NCBI RefSeq assembly: GCF_005870025.1
Contig: NZ_VATA01000007.1
Coordinates: forward strand, 124,001-188,000
Direction: 5' to 3'
Source of the DNA: Poseidonocella sp. HB161398
GTDB lineage: Bacteria > Pseudomonadota > Alphaproteobacteria > Rhodobacterales > Rhodobacteraceae
DNA: 64,000 nucleotides
The notes beneath the pieces are model-generated. The model made no database searches. It saw only the letters and a program-made list of their open reading frames with translations, and was not told where the DNA came from. This document shows, piece after piece, positions 54,895-63,957 of this stretch; the stretch's first letter is position 1; every line of letters starts with the position of its first letter. Made by a program: the position numbers and the translations under genes.

Positions 54895-55710
54895 TCAGGG
54901 TTCCAGCGGCCCGTCGGGCGTGGGCGCCGCCCCGGCGAAGCCGCCCCAGACCGACTGGTCGAAGGGGATCACCGCGCCGGTCATCATGCCGCTATCCTCC
55001 GAGGCCAGGAACAGCACCGCGCGCGCCACCTCCGCCGGATCGAGCAGCCGCCCGAAGGGCATCCCGGCCGCGACCTTCTCCAGCCAGTCAGGATCGCCGC
55101 GCTCCGCCGCCTGCAGCGCCTTCTCGTTATCCGAGGCCATCCAGCCGATATCCAGCTGGTTCACCCGGATGCGGTTGCGCATCAGCGCGAAGGCCGAGTT
55201 GCGCGTCAGCGACGCCAGCGCCCCCTTCGAAGCGACATAGGGCGAGATGAAGGGCTGCCCGGCCAGTTCCGAGACCGAGCCGATATTGACGATGCTGCCC
55301 GCGATGCCCTCGCGGATCATCAGCCGCGCGGCCTCCTGCATCAGGAAGAACGGGCCGCGGGCATTGACCGCGAACATCCGGTCGAAGAGCTCGGGCGTGG
55401 TGTTCAGCAGGTTGCCCCGCTCGGTCAGCCCGGCGGCGTTGACCAGCACGTCGACCCGCCCGAAGGCCAGCTCGGCGGCGCGGATCACGCCGCGCGCCTC
55501 CTCGACCACGCCCAGATCGGCCGCGGCGAACTCGACCGGCGTGCCGGTCTCCGCGGCGATCCCGGCAGCGACCTTGCGGCCCTTTTCGGCGCCGCGGCCG
55601 CAGATGACGATGCCCGCCGCCCCGGCCCTGGCGAAGAGCCGGGCGATCTCGGCGCCCAGCCCCTGGGTGCCGCCGGTGACAACCGCGATCTTTCCGTCGA
55701 GCCGGTTCAT
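54895..55710 (-). CDS. SDR-family NAD(P)-dependent oxidoreductase
   Basis: The 271-residue classical short-chain dehydrogenase has TGGTQGLG (cofactor loop), NAAG, the catalytic tetrad with S/Y/K in SVSELAGQPFISPYVASKG, and IRVNQLDIGW in place of the common VNxIxPG. It overlaps iolE (ATGA) and is intact, unlike the two genes after it. A role in oxidising or reducing an inosose-type intermediate is plausible. The substrate is not identifiable. Confidence 0.87.
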   Translation of the reverse strand: MNRLDGKIAVVTGGTQGLGAEIARLFARAGAAGIVICGRGAEKGRKVAAGIAAETGTPVEFAAADLGVVEEARGVIRAAELAFGRVDVLVNAAGLTERGNLLNTTPELFDRMFAVNARGPFFLMQEAARLMIREGIAGSIVNIGSVSELAGQPFISPYVASKGALASLTRNSAFALMRNRIRVNQLDIGWMASDNEKALQAAERGDPDWLEKVAAGMPFGRLLDPAEVARAVLFLASEDSGMMTGAVIPFDQSVWGGFAGAAPTPDGPLEP

Positions 55711-56612
55711 GCAGCCACCGTCCCGGCCACGGTGTAGCCCGCCGCCGCCATCACCCGCAGAAGCTCCGCATGGCCCTTCTTCGCCATCTCCAGCGGCGGA
55801 TTGGCCTTCGGATCCTGCTCGGCCTCGACCACGAACCAGCCCTCGTAGCCCTTTGCCGCCAGTGCCTTGACGATCGCCTCGAAATCGAGCGACCCGTCGC
55901 CCGGGACGGTGAAGGCGCCCTTCACCACCGCGTCGAGGAAGCTCTCGCGGCTGCGGTCGAGCGCGTCGATCACCGGCATCCGGACGTCCTTCACATGGAC
56001 ATGGTTGATGCGGGCATGGTGCTTGTCGATCACCGCAAAGAGATCGCCGCCGGCAAAGGCCAGGTGGCCCGCGTCGAAGAGGAGCGGCACCGAGGAGTGC
56101 TGCATCAGGAGGTCCAGCTCGGCCTCGGTCTCGATCGCCGCCGCCATGTGGTGGTGGTACGACAGCGGCATGCCCTGCCCCGCGCACCAGTCGGCGAAAT
56201 CGCTGATCTTGCGGCCATAGGCGGCGATCTCCGCCTCGGAGAGCTTCGGCTTGCCCGCAAGCGGCGCCGAGAGCACCCCCTGGATCGAGCGCGCGGTCTC
56301 GCCATAGACGAGGCAGGGCGCGCCGGCCGCGACGAAGAACTCGAGCTGCGCCGCGACGCGGTCCTTCTCCGCCTCGAGATCGCCGTCGAGCAGCAGGCCC
56401 GAGAACCAGCCGCCGCAGACCGAGATGCCGTGGCGCGCCAGTACCGGGCCGAGCTCGGCCATGTCCATCGGGAAGCGGCGTCCGGTCTCCATCCCGGTGA
56501 AGCCCGCCTCCGCGGCCTGGCGCAGGCATTCCTCGAGCGAGACGTCGTCCGACAGCTCCTCCAAATCATCATTCCACCAGGCGATGGGGGCAATGCCAAG
56601 TTTCGCTTCCAT
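55707..56612 (-). CDS. iolE: Myo-inosose-2 dehydratase
   Basis: IolE dehydrates scyllo-inosose to the diketone used by IolD. This 301-residue TIM-barrel protein begins MEAKLGIAPIAWWNDDLEEL, the standard N-terminus of the alphaproteobacterial IolE type. It shows CGGWFSG, YHHHMAA, LLFDAGHLAFAGGD, INHVHVKDVR and VVEAEQDP, including the metal ligands E, D, H and E. ATG 56612 is chosen; a GTG at 56621 overlaps the iolD stop as GTGA and is the alternative. It is translationally linked to iolD and the SDR gene. Confidence 0.92.
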   Translation of the reverse strand: MEAKLGIAPIAWWNDDLEELSDDVSLEECLRQAAEAGFTGMETGRRFPMDMAELGPVLARHGISVCGGWFSGLLLDGDLEAEKDRVAAQLEFFVAAGAPCLVYGETARSIQGVLSAPLAGKPKLSEAEIAAYGRKISDFADWCAGQGMPLSYHHHMAAAIETEAELDLLMQHSSVPLLFDAGHLAFAGGDLFAVIDKHHARINHVHVKDVRMPVIDALDRSRESFLDAVVKGAFTVPGDGSLDFEAIVKALAAKGYEGWFVVEAEQDPKANPPLEMAKKGHAELLRVMAAAGYTVAGTVAA

Positions 56613-56617
56613 TGTGA

Positions 56618-58489
56618 TCACACTCCCACCCGCTGCCTGGCGCGGATCGCATCCTGGTCCGCGCGCGCCGCGCGCACGGTCTCGAATTCCGAAATCTCCG
56701 GCACGCCGACATCCCAGTCGGCATCGCCCGGCACCCAGGCGAAGGCGTCCGAGACGATGCTGAGCACCGTCGGCCCGTCATTGCCCTGCGCCCATTCCAT
56801 CGCCGCCTCCAGATCGGCGAGGCTCTCGCAGTGCCGCGCCTTCGCGCCCATCGCCTCGGCGTGCTTCGCGAAATCGACATGCAGCGGATTTTCGGGGGTC
56901 TGCACCCGGCAGTCGGTCAGCAGGTTGTTGAAGCCCGGCACGCCCTTGAACTGCTGCAGCCGGTTGATGACCGCGTAGCCGCCATTGTCGCAGACCACGA
57001 CGATCATCTTGTGGCCGGTCAGTGCCGCCGAATAGATGTCGGAATTCATCATCATGTAAGTGCCGTCGCCCAGCATGACGATCGGCGTGCCGCCGAGCCC
57101 GCCGGGCCCCTCCTGCGCCATGGCGCAGCCCCAGCCGGCCGCGATCTCGTAGCCCATGCAGGAGAAGCCGAATTCGCAGTCGAAGCTGTTGGGGGTCTTC
57201 ACCTTCCAGTTCTTGGTGATCTCCCCCGGCGTGCCGCCGGCCGCGCCGATCAGCGTGTCCTCGGGCCGGGCGCATTTGTTCAGCACGCCGATCACCTGCG
57301 CATAGGAGGGCACCGGCGTGTTGGTGGGCGCCTGGTGCTCCTCCAGCGTGTCGTTCCACTTGGCGAAGAGCGCCCTGGCCTTCGGCATCAGATCCGCCGG
57401 GGCCGTCCAGTTGCCGAGCGCCGCGTCGAGCTCGCCCACCGTCTCCAGCGCGTCGCCGACCACCGCATGCGCGCGGTGCTTGACCGCATCGAAGCGCGCG
57501 GCATTGACCGAGACGAATTGCGCGTCCTTGGAAAACGCCGTCCACGACCCGGTGGTGAAATCCTGCAGCCGCGTGCCGATGGCGAGGATCACGTCCGCCT
57601 CGGCCGCCAGCGCATTGGCCGAGGTCGAGCCGACGATGCCGATCGGGCCGGCATGGACCGGGTGGTCATGGGTCAGCCCGCCCTTCCCGGCGATGGTCTC
57701 CACCACCGGGATGCCGCGCTTCGCCGCGAACTCGGCCACCGCCTCCTCGGCCAGCGAATAGCGCACGCCGCCGCCGGCGATGATCAGGGGCTTCGAGGCG
57801 TTGCGCAGGATCCCGGCGGCCGCCTCGACGGCCTGGCGGTCGGGGCGCGGCCGCGGGATGTGCCAGACCTTCGGGTCGAAGAAGACCTCGGGGTAGTCGA
57901 AGGCCTTTTCCTGCGTGTCCTGCGCCAGCCCGATGAAGGCCGGGCCGCAGGTCGCGGGATCCAGCATCGTCGCCACCGCCTGCGGCAGAGAGGTGATGAT
58001 CTGCTCGGGCAGCGTGATCCGGTCCCAGTAGCGCACCACCGGCTTGAACGCGTCATTGACCGTCATGGTCGGGTCGCCGAAATGCTCCACCTGCTGCAGC
58101 ACCGGATCCGGCAGGCGGTTGGCGAAGGTGTCCCCCGCCAGCAGCAGCACCGGCAGGCGGTTCGCCATCGCCGTGCCCGCCGCCGTCACCATATTGGCCG
58201 CGCCCGGCCCGATCGAGGTCGCCGCGATCATGATCTGCCGCCGCCGCTTGGCCTTGGCGAAGCCGATCGCGGCCAGCGCCATCGACTGCTCGTTCTGGCC
58301 GCGCCAGGTCGGCAGCCGGTCCTGCACCTGCTCCAGCGCCTCGGAAAGGCAGGTCACGTTGCCATGGCCGAAAATGCCGAAAAGACCGGCGAAGAGCGGC
58401 ACGCGCTCGCCGTCGATCTCGGTGAACTGATTGCACAGGTAGCGCACCAGGGCCTGCGCCATGGTCAGCCGCACGGTGTCCCGGGTCAT
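56618..58489 (-). CDS. iolD: 3D-(3,5/4)-trihydroxycyclohexane-1,2-dione hydrolase (ring-opening)
   Basis: The 623-residue ThDP-dependent enzyme opens the cyclitol ring. The N-terminal pyrimidine-binding domain has the GQNEQSMAL glutamate. The central FAD/cofactor-like domain spans about 190-330. The C-terminal pyrophosphate domain has GDGTYMMMNSDIYSA with GDG...N motif. Length is typical of IolD. ATG 58489 has AGGAGATG upstream. It heads the iolD-iolE-SDR operon and is divergent from iolG across a 97-nt region holding a perfect operator copy. It is the clearest marker of inositol catabolism in the window. Confidence 0.94.
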   Translation of the reverse strand: MTRDTVRLTMAQALVRYLCNQFTEIDGERVPLFAGLFGIFGHGNVTCLSEALEQVQDRLPTWRGQNEQSMALAAIGFAKAKRRRQIMIAATSIGPGAANMVTAAGTAMANRLPVLLLAGDTFANRLPDPVLQQVEHFGDPTMTVNDAFKPVVRYWDRITLPEQIITSLPQAVATMLDPATCGPAFIGLAQDTQEKAFDYPEVFFDPKVWHIPRPRPDRQAVEAAAGILRNASKPLIIAGGGVRYSLAEEAVAEFAAKRGIPVVETIAGKGGLTHDHPVHAGPIGIVGSTSANALAAEADVILAIGTRLQDFTTGSWTAFSKDAQFVSVNAARFDAVKHRAHAVVGDALETVGELDAALGNWTAPADLMPKARALFAKWNDTLEEHQAPTNTPVPSYAQVIGVLNKCARPEDTLIGAAGGTPGEITKNWKVKTPNSFDCEFGFSCMGYEIAAGWGCAMAQEGPGGLGGTPIVMLGDGTYMMMNSDIYSAALTGHKMIVVVCDNGGYAVINRLQQFKGVPGFNNLLTDCRVQTPENPLHVDFAKHAEAMGAKARHCESLADLEAAMEWAQGNDGPTVLSIVSDAFAWVPGDADWDVGVPEISEFETVRAARADQDAIRARQRVGV

Positions 58490-58532
58490 GTCATCTCCTC
58501 CTCTGATTTGCCGCCAGCATATGAAATGCCCA

Positions 58533-58566
58533 TTGACACCGCAATAGGTCTGCAACAAACATTGCA
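58533..58566. promoter_or_regulatory. Divergent iolD/iolG promoter with TGCAA-N6-TTGCA operator, copy 4
   Basis: TGCAACAAACATTGCA (58551-58566) has perfect arms and lies centrally between the divergent starts. A TTGACA at 58533-58538 fits a -35 for iolG, with the operator covering the -10 region. On the minus strand TTGCGG and TATGCT, 17 nt apart, fit an iolD promoter. A single repressor site could therefore control both directions. Confidence 0.7.
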
Positions 58567-58586
58567 GAAGAATTTGGGAGGAGAAC

Positions 58587-59594
58587 ATGCTGAGAATAGC
58601 AGTGCTCGGCGTGGGCCGTATCGGCCGCATGCATGCTGCCAACATCGCCCTGCATCCGCGGGCGGCGCTGGCCGGAGTATTCGACGTCAACGACGCCGCT
58701 GCAACGGAAATTGCGACGGCTCTCGGGACAGTGAAATTCGCCTCGGCCGAAGAGGCCGTCGCGTCGGAGGCGGTGGACGCGCTGCTGATCGCCTCCTCGA
58801 CGGCGACTCACGCGGATTTCATCGAGATGGGCGTGGCCGCGGGCAAGCCCGTGCTCTGCGAGAAGCCCATCGACCTGTCGCTGGAGCGGGTGGAGACCTG
58901 CGCGGCGAAGATCGCGGGCAGCCCGGTGCCGGTGATGCTGGGCTTCGTGCGCCGCTTCGACACCGGCCACCGCGCGGTGAAGGCCGCGATCGAAGCGGGC
59001 CGGATCGGCGATCTGCACCAGCTCGCCATCACCTCGCGCGATCCCGGCCTGGCGCCCGCCGCCTATATCGAGGTCTCGGGCGGCATCTTCCGCGACATGA
59101 CGATCCACGATTTCGACCTGGCGCGCTATTTCCTGGGCGAGGAGATCGCCACGGTCTCGGCCACCGGGTCGCGGCTGGTCGATCCGGCACTGATGGAGCG
59201 CTGCGATGACTACGACACCGTCACCATCACCATGGCGACGGCCGGCGGAAAACAGTGTGTCATCACCAATTCGCGCCGCGCGGTCTACGGCTACGACCAG
59301 CGGGTGGAGGCCTTCGGCTCGGGCGGCATGATCGCCACCGACAACAAGCCCCTCGACAACACCCGCTTCTCCGGGCCGGGCGCGACCGGACAGGCGCCCG
59401 CGCTGCTCGATTTCTTCATCGAGCGCTATGACGACGCCTTCGCGGCGGTGATCGGCGAATTCGTCGGTGCCGCGGAGGCCGGCCGCGCGCCGGCAGTCGG
59501 CTTCGAGGACGGGCGCCAGGCGCTGATCCTCGCCGAAGCGGCGCTTCTCTCGGTCCGCGAGGGCCGCACAGTCTCCATCAGCGATATCGGGTGA
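58587..59594 (+). CDS. iolG: Inositol 2-dehydrogenase
   Basis: The 335-residue Gfo/Idh/MocA enzyme oxidises myo-inositol to scyllo-inosose with NAD. It has GVGRIGRMHAANI (residues about 7-19), CEKPIDL with the catalytic lysine, GGIFRDMTIHDFDLARYF with the Asp/His pair, and FVRRFDTGHRA typical of IolG. GGGAGGAGA precedes ATG 58587. It is divergent from iolD and first of a five-gene unit continuing with an aldehyde dehydrogenase (GTGA overlap). Confidence 0.92.
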   Translation: MLRIAVLGVGRIGRMHAANIALHPRAALAGVFDVNDAAATEIATALGTVKFASAEEAVASEAVDALLIASSTATHADFIEMGVAAGKPVLCEKPIDLSLERVETCAAKIAGSPVPVMLGFVRRFDTGHRAVKAAIEAGRIGDLHQLAITSRDPGLAPAAYIEVSGGIFRDMTIHDFDLARYFLGEEIATVSATGSRLVDPALMERCDDYDTVTITMATAGGKQCVITNSRRAVYGYDQRVEAFGSGGMIATDNKPLDNTRFSGPGATGQAPALLDFFIERYDDAFAAVIGEFVGAAEAGRAPAVGFEDGRQALILAEAALLSVREGRTVSISDIG

Positions 59595-61027
59595 CGGACA
59601 TGTATGACAGCTACGGACTTTTCATCAATGGCGCCTGGATCGGCGGCGCCGCGGCCGAGGTGATCTCGCCGGTGACCGAAGCGGTGCTGGGCCGGGTCGC
59701 GCAGGCCTCGCCCGCCGACACGGTGGCGGCGATCGACGCGGCCGAGCGGGCGATGGGCCCCTTGCGCGAGATGGGCGGCTTCGCCCGCGCCGAGGCGCTG
59801 CACCGGATCGCCGACGCGATGCTGGCCCGCACCGACGAGGCGGCGCGGATGATCGCCACCGAGACCGGCAAGCCGGTCGCCCAGGCGGGGCGGGAATGGG
59901 GCCTCGCCTGCGACCAGTTCCGCTGGTACGCGGAAGAGGCGCGGCGCATCTACGGCCGGATCGTCGAGTCCCGCGTCCCCGGCGGCCGCTTCGAGGTCAC
60001 GCGCGAGCCCGTCGGCATCGTCGGCGCCTTCACCGCCTGGAACTTCCCCGCGGCCCTGCCCGCGCGCAAGCTCGCTCCGGCGCTGGCGGCGGGCTGCGCC
60101 GTGGTGCTGCGGCCGTCGTCGCAGACGCCGGGCATCGCGATGCTGATGGTCGACTGCTGCCGCGCGGGCGGGCTGCCCGAGGGGGCGGTGAACCTGGTCG
60201 TTGGCACCACCGCCGCCACCTACGGACCGGTCATGGCCGACAGGCGCGTGCGCAAGGTGTCGCTGACCGGCTCCACCCGGGTCGGCCAGCAGATGATCCG
60301 CGACGCAGCCGACACGGTGAAGAAGGTCTCGATGGAGCTCGGCGGCAATGCGCCGGTCATCGTCTATGACGATGCCGACCTGGAGCTGGCGCTGGATGTC
60401 ACCGTGCCGACGAAATACGCCAATTGCGGCCAGGTCTGCGTCACCCCCGACCGGTTCTTCATCCATGAAAGCCTGCATGACGCCTTCGTCGAGGGCTTCG
60501 TCGAGCGCGCCGCGAAGATCCGGCTGGGCGACGGGCTCGACCCCGACACCGGCATGGGCCCGCTGATCAATGGCGGCCGCCTGGCCGAGATCGCCGGGAT
60601 CGTCGAGGACGCGACCGCGAAGGGCGCGACGCTGGCTCATGGCGGCGGCCGCCCGGCCGAGCTGAATTCCGGCTTCTTCTTCCAGCCGACCGTGCTGACC
60701 GGCGTGACCGACAACATGAAGGTCTTCGCCGAGGAGAACTTCGGGCCGCTCGCGGCGATCACCCGCTTCTCCGGCGAGGAGGAGGTGCTTGCCCGCGCCA
60801 ATGCCTCGGAGATGGGGCTTTCGGCCTATGCCTTCACCCGCTCGCCCGAGCGTGCCCGCCGCACCGTCGCGGCGCTGAAGGCGGGGATGGTCGGCATCAA
60901 TTCCTATGCGCTGGCCGCCAGCGAGGCGCCGTTCGGCGGCACGAATTTCTCCGGCATGGGCCGCGAGGGCGGGACCGAGGGGATCGGCGACTACCTCGAC
61001 ACCAAGCTGGCGCAGATCGTTTTCTGA
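59591..61027 (+). CDS. NAD(P)-dependent aldehyde dehydrogenase
   Basis: The 478-residue enzyme is a classical ALDH-superfamily member: AFTAWNFPAALP, SLTGSTRVGQ, MELGGNAP (catalytic Glu) and C283 in GQVCVTPDRF. The closest pattern is succinate-semialdehyde/glycolaldehyde-type ALDH, not the CoA-acylating IolA. GTG 59591 overlaps the iolG stop; ATG 59600 is an alternative start. It presumably oxidises the aldehyde produced by the aldolase encoded next. Confidence 0.9.
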   Translation: MTDMYDSYGLFINGAWIGGAAAEVISPVTEAVLGRVAQASPADTVAAIDAAERAMGPLREMGGFARAEALHRIADAMLARTDEAARMIATETGKPVAQAGREWGLACDQFRWYAEEARRIYGRIVESRVPGGRFEVTREPVGIVGAFTAWNFPAALPARKLAPALAAGCAVVLRPSSQTPGIAMLMVDCCRAGGLPEGAVNLVVGTTAATYGPVMADRRVRKVSLTGSTRVGQQMIRDAADTVKKVSMELGGNAPVIVYDDADLELALDVTVPTKYANCGQVCVTPDRFFIHESLHDAFVEGFVERAAKIRLGDGLDPDTGMGPLINGGRLAEIAGIVEDATAKGATLAHGGGRPAELNSGFFFQPTVLTGVTDNMKVFAEENFGPLAAITRFSGEEEVLARANASEMGLSAYAFTRSPERARRTVAALKAGMVGINSYALAASEAPFGGTNFSGMGREGGTEGIGDYLDTKLAQIVF

Positions 61028-61039
61028 AGGAGCAAGGCG

Positions 61040-61852
61040 ATGAAGAAGAACAAGCTGAGGGAGATCTGGGCCGAGGGCCGCCCGGTGCTGCATGGCTGGC
61101 TGTCGATGCCCAGCCCCTTCGGCGCCGAGATCATGGCCGCGCAGGACTATGACGCGATCTCGATCGACATCCAGCACGGCGCGGTCGGCTACGAGGACGT
61201 GCTGGCGATGTTCATGGCGATGCGCGCCAGCGAGAAGGTCATCATGGCGCGCGTGCCCTGGCTCGACCCGGCCTGGATCATGAAGGTGCTCGATGCCGGC
61301 GCCTACGGCATCATCTGCCCGATGATCAACACCCGCGCGCAGGCCGAGGAATTCGTCAGCTACATGCGCTATCCGCCCCAGGGCGTGCGCAGCTTCGGAC
61401 CGACCCGCGCGGTCTATCCGGCGGGCGGCAACTACGCCGCCGAGGCCAATGGCGAGATCCTCGCCTGGGCGATGATCGAGACGGCGCAGGCGATGTCGAA
61501 CCTCGACGAGATCGCCGCCACCCCCGGGCTCGACGGCATCTATATCGGCCCCGCGGATCTGAGCTTCTCGCTTTCCGAGGGCCGCCTGACCCCGGCCTTC
61601 GACCGCGAGGAGCCCGAGGTGATCGAGGCGATCCTGAAGGTGCGCGACGCCTGCAAGGCCAACGGCATCAAGGCGGCGATCCATTGCGGCACGGCGGAAT
61701 ACGCCATCCGCGCGGTGGAATGGGGCTTCGACATGACCACGGTCTCGGGCGACACGCGCCTGCTGGCGGGGGCGGCGGCGCAGTCGGTCTCGACCTGGCG
61801 CAAGGGCGTCGAGGGCAAGGCCAGGGTGACGGCGATTAAGGGGGGCTACTGA
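61040..61852 (+). CDS. HpcH/HpaI-family class II aldolase
   Basis: The 270-residue TIM-barrel enzyme has IDIQHGAVGYED (catalytic His), a conserved PMINT segment, MIETAQAM and GPADLS (metal Glu/Asp), as in HpaI/GarL/YfaU-type aldolases. These cleave 2-keto-3-deoxy acids to pyruvate and an aldehyde. AAGGAG precedes the start, and its stop overlaps the next ATG. In this operon it probably cleaves a linear product of ring opening, a step performed by IolJ in the canonical pathway. Confidence 0.9.
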   Translation: MKKNKLREIWAEGRPVLHGWLSMPSPFGAEIMAAQDYDAISIDIQHGAVGYEDVLAMFMAMRASEKVIMARVPWLDPAWIMKVLDAGAYGIICPMINTRAQAEEFVSYMRYPPQGVRSFGPTRAVYPAGGNYAAEANGEILAWAMIETAQAMSNLDEIAATPGLDGIYIGPADLSFSLSEGRLTPAFDREEPEVIEAILKVRDACKANGIKAAIHCGTAEYAIRAVEWGFDMTTVSGDTRLLAGAAAQSVSTWRKGVEGKARVTAIKGGY

Positions 61853-62823
61853 TGGTGCGGCTGCTGGTGGCGGGCAAGCTCCACCCCTCGGGCGAGGCGC
61901 GGCTGCAGGCGCTCGCGCAGGAGGGCGTCGAGGTGGACTATGTCGAGGAGGTCTCCGAACCCTCCTGCGCGGCACGGATCGCCGGGGCCGACGCGCTGGT
62001 GATCCGCACCCAGCCGCTCTCGGCGGCGACCATCGCCAGGGCGGAACGGCTGAGGGTCGTCTCGCGCCACGGGGTGGGCTACGACTCGGTCGATCTCGAC
62101 GCACTCAATGCCCGCGGCATCGCGCTGGCCGTCTGCGGCGACGTCAATTCGGTCTCGGTGGCCGAGCATGCGATGATGCAGCTCCTGGCCGCCGCCAAGC
62201 GGGCGTTGAAGGGCGATGCCGCGGTGCGCGGGCCCGGCGAGTGGAGCTGGCGCAACCGGCTGGAGCCGCGCGAGATCTCGGGGCGGAACCTGCTGATCCT
62301 CGGCTATGGCCGGATCGGCCGGCACGTGGCGCGCATGGCCGGGGGCTTCGGCATGGAGATCCGCGCCTACGACCCCTTCCTCGCCCGCGCCGGCTGGCCC
62401 GAGGGCCCGGTCGCGCCGGTCGACGACCTGCAGGAGGGGCTGGGCTGGGCCGAGTTCCTGACGATCCACATCCCGCGCGGCGACCGCCCGCTCCTGGGCG
62501 CCGGGGAATTCGCGGCGATGCGCCCCGGCATCGTGATCTCGAACACCGCCCGCGGCGGCATCGTCTGCGAGGAGGCGCTGGCCGCCGCGCTGGCCTCGGG
62601 CCATGTCTCGGCCGCCGGGCTCGATGTCTTCGACGACGAGCCCCCCGCTGGCGGCAGCCCCTTCGCCGGCTGCCGGACGGCGATCCTGTCGCCCCATGTC
62701 GCGGGGCTGACCTACGAATGCAGCGAGCGGATGGCGCTCGCCTCGATCGAGAACGCGCTGCGCTATCTCGACGGCACCATCGACCCGGCGCTCGTGGTCA
62801 ACCGCGCCCGCGCCTCTGCCTGA
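61852..62823 (+). CDS. D-isomer-specific 2-hydroxyacid dehydrogenase
   Basis: The 323-residue protein is a PGDH/hydroxypyruvate-reductase-type enzyme. The Rossmann loop is GYGRIGRHVA, the catalytic Arg lies in NTARGG, a Glu follows in FDDEPP, and the His is in SPHVAGLT. It starts within the stop of the aldolase gene (TGATG). It probably interconverts a hydroxy- and keto-acid intermediate of the same route. Confidence 0.9.
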   Translation: MVRLLVAGKLHPSGEARLQALAQEGVEVDYVEEVSEPSCAARIAGADALVIRTQPLSAATIARAERLRVVSRHGVGYDSVDLDALNARGIALAVCGDVNSVSVAEHAMMQLLAAAKRALKGDAAVRGPGEWSWRNRLEPREISGRNLLILGYGRIGRHVARMAGGFGMEIRAYDPFLARAGWPEGPVAPVDDLQEGLGWAEFLTIHIPRGDRPLLGAGEFAAMRPGIVISNTARGGIVCEEALAAALASGHVSAAGLDVFDDEPPAGGSPFAGCRTAILSPHVAGLTYECSERMALASIENALRYLDGTIDPALVVNRARASA

Positions 62824-62835
62824 AGGACCCACGGC

Positions 62836-63957
62836 ATGACTGCCAAACCCAAGCTCCGCATCGGCCTGATCGGCACCGGCTTCATGGGCAAGGCCCATGT
62901 CTTCGGCTTCGCCTCGGCGCCCAAGGTCTTCGACCTGCCCATGGAGATCGAGCTCGCCACCGTCGCCGACATCACCGAAGAGGCCGCCGCCGCGGCTGCC
63001 GCCGCCTTCGGCTTCGCCCGGGGCACGGCCGACTGGCGCAGCCTGGTCGCCGATCCGGAAATCGACGTGATCGACATCACCGCGCCGAATGCGCTGCACA
63101 AGGAGATGGCGCTGGCCGCGATCGCCGCGGGCAAGCATGTCTATTGCGAGAAGCCGCTGGCGCCCCTGGCGTCGGATGCGCGCGAGATGGCCGAGGCGGC
63201 GGAGGCGGCGGGCGTCACGACCCAGGTCGGCTTCAACTATCTCTGCAACCCGATGCTGGGCCTCGCGAAGGAGATGATCGAGGCGGGCGAGCTGGGCGAG
63301 ATCCGCGGCTATCGCGGCCTGCATGCCGAGGATTACATGGCCGACCCGGCCGCGCCCTGGAGCTTCCGCCACGACCCGGCGGGCGGCGGCGCGCTGGCCG
63401 ATATCGGCAGCCACGCGCTGGCCACGGCGGAATACCTGATGGGGCCCGTGACCGAGGTGATGGGCGATTGCGTGACGATGATCCCCGAGCGGCCCGACGG
63501 GCGCGGCGGGACGCGGCCGGTCGAGGTCGACGATATCGGCCGCGCCTTCCTGCGTTTCGCCAATGGCGCGCAGGGCTCGGTCGAGGGCAACTGGATCGCC
63601 ACCGGGCGCAAGATGCAGCATGATTTCGAGATCTACGGCACCAGGGGCGCGCTGGCCTTCAGCCAGGAGCGGTTCTCCGAGCTGCATTTCTACTCCGCCC
63701 TCGACGCACCCGGCCGCCGCGGCTTCCGCCGGATCGAGGCGGGCCCCGATCACGCGCCCTATGGCCGGTTCTGCGTCGCCCCGGGCCACCAGCTGGGCTT
63801 CAACGACCTCAAGGCGATCGAGGTGGCCGGCTATGTCGGCGCCATCGCCTCGGGCGGGGCGGAGCCCTTCGGCTTCCGCAAGGGGCTGCGGATCCAGACG
63901 CTGGTCGAGACCATCCAGGAAAGCTCGCGCGCGCGCGCCTGGAGGACGGTGGCCTAG
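62836..63957 (+). CDS. Gfo/Idh/MocA-family oxidoreductase
   Basis: The 373-residue NAD(P)-binding dehydrogenase has GLIGTGFMGKAHVFGF, CEKPLAPLA and GGGALADIGSHALATAEYL (catalytic Asp/His). It belongs to a longer subgroup than IolG and may act on scyllo-inositol or another isomer. It is the last complete gene of the iolG unit, 12 nt after the hydroxyacid dehydrogenase. Confidence 0.9.
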   Translation: MTAKPKLRIGLIGTGFMGKAHVFGFASAPKVFDLPMEIELATVADITEEAAAAAAAAFGFARGTADWRSLVADPEIDVIDITAPNALHKEMALAAIAAGKHVYCEKPLAPLASDAREMAEAAEAAGVTTQVGFNYLCNPMLGLAKEMIEAGELGEIRGYRGLHAEDYMADPAAPWSFRHDPAGGGALADIGSHALATAEYLMGPVTEVMGDCVTMIPERPDGRGGTRPVEVDDIGRAFLRFANGAQGSVEGNWIATGRKMQHDFEIYGTRGALAFSQERFSELHFYSALDAPGRRGFRRIEAGPDHAPYGRFCVAPGHQLGFNDLKAIEVAGYVGAIASGGAEPFGFRKGLRIQTLVETIQESSRARAWRTVA

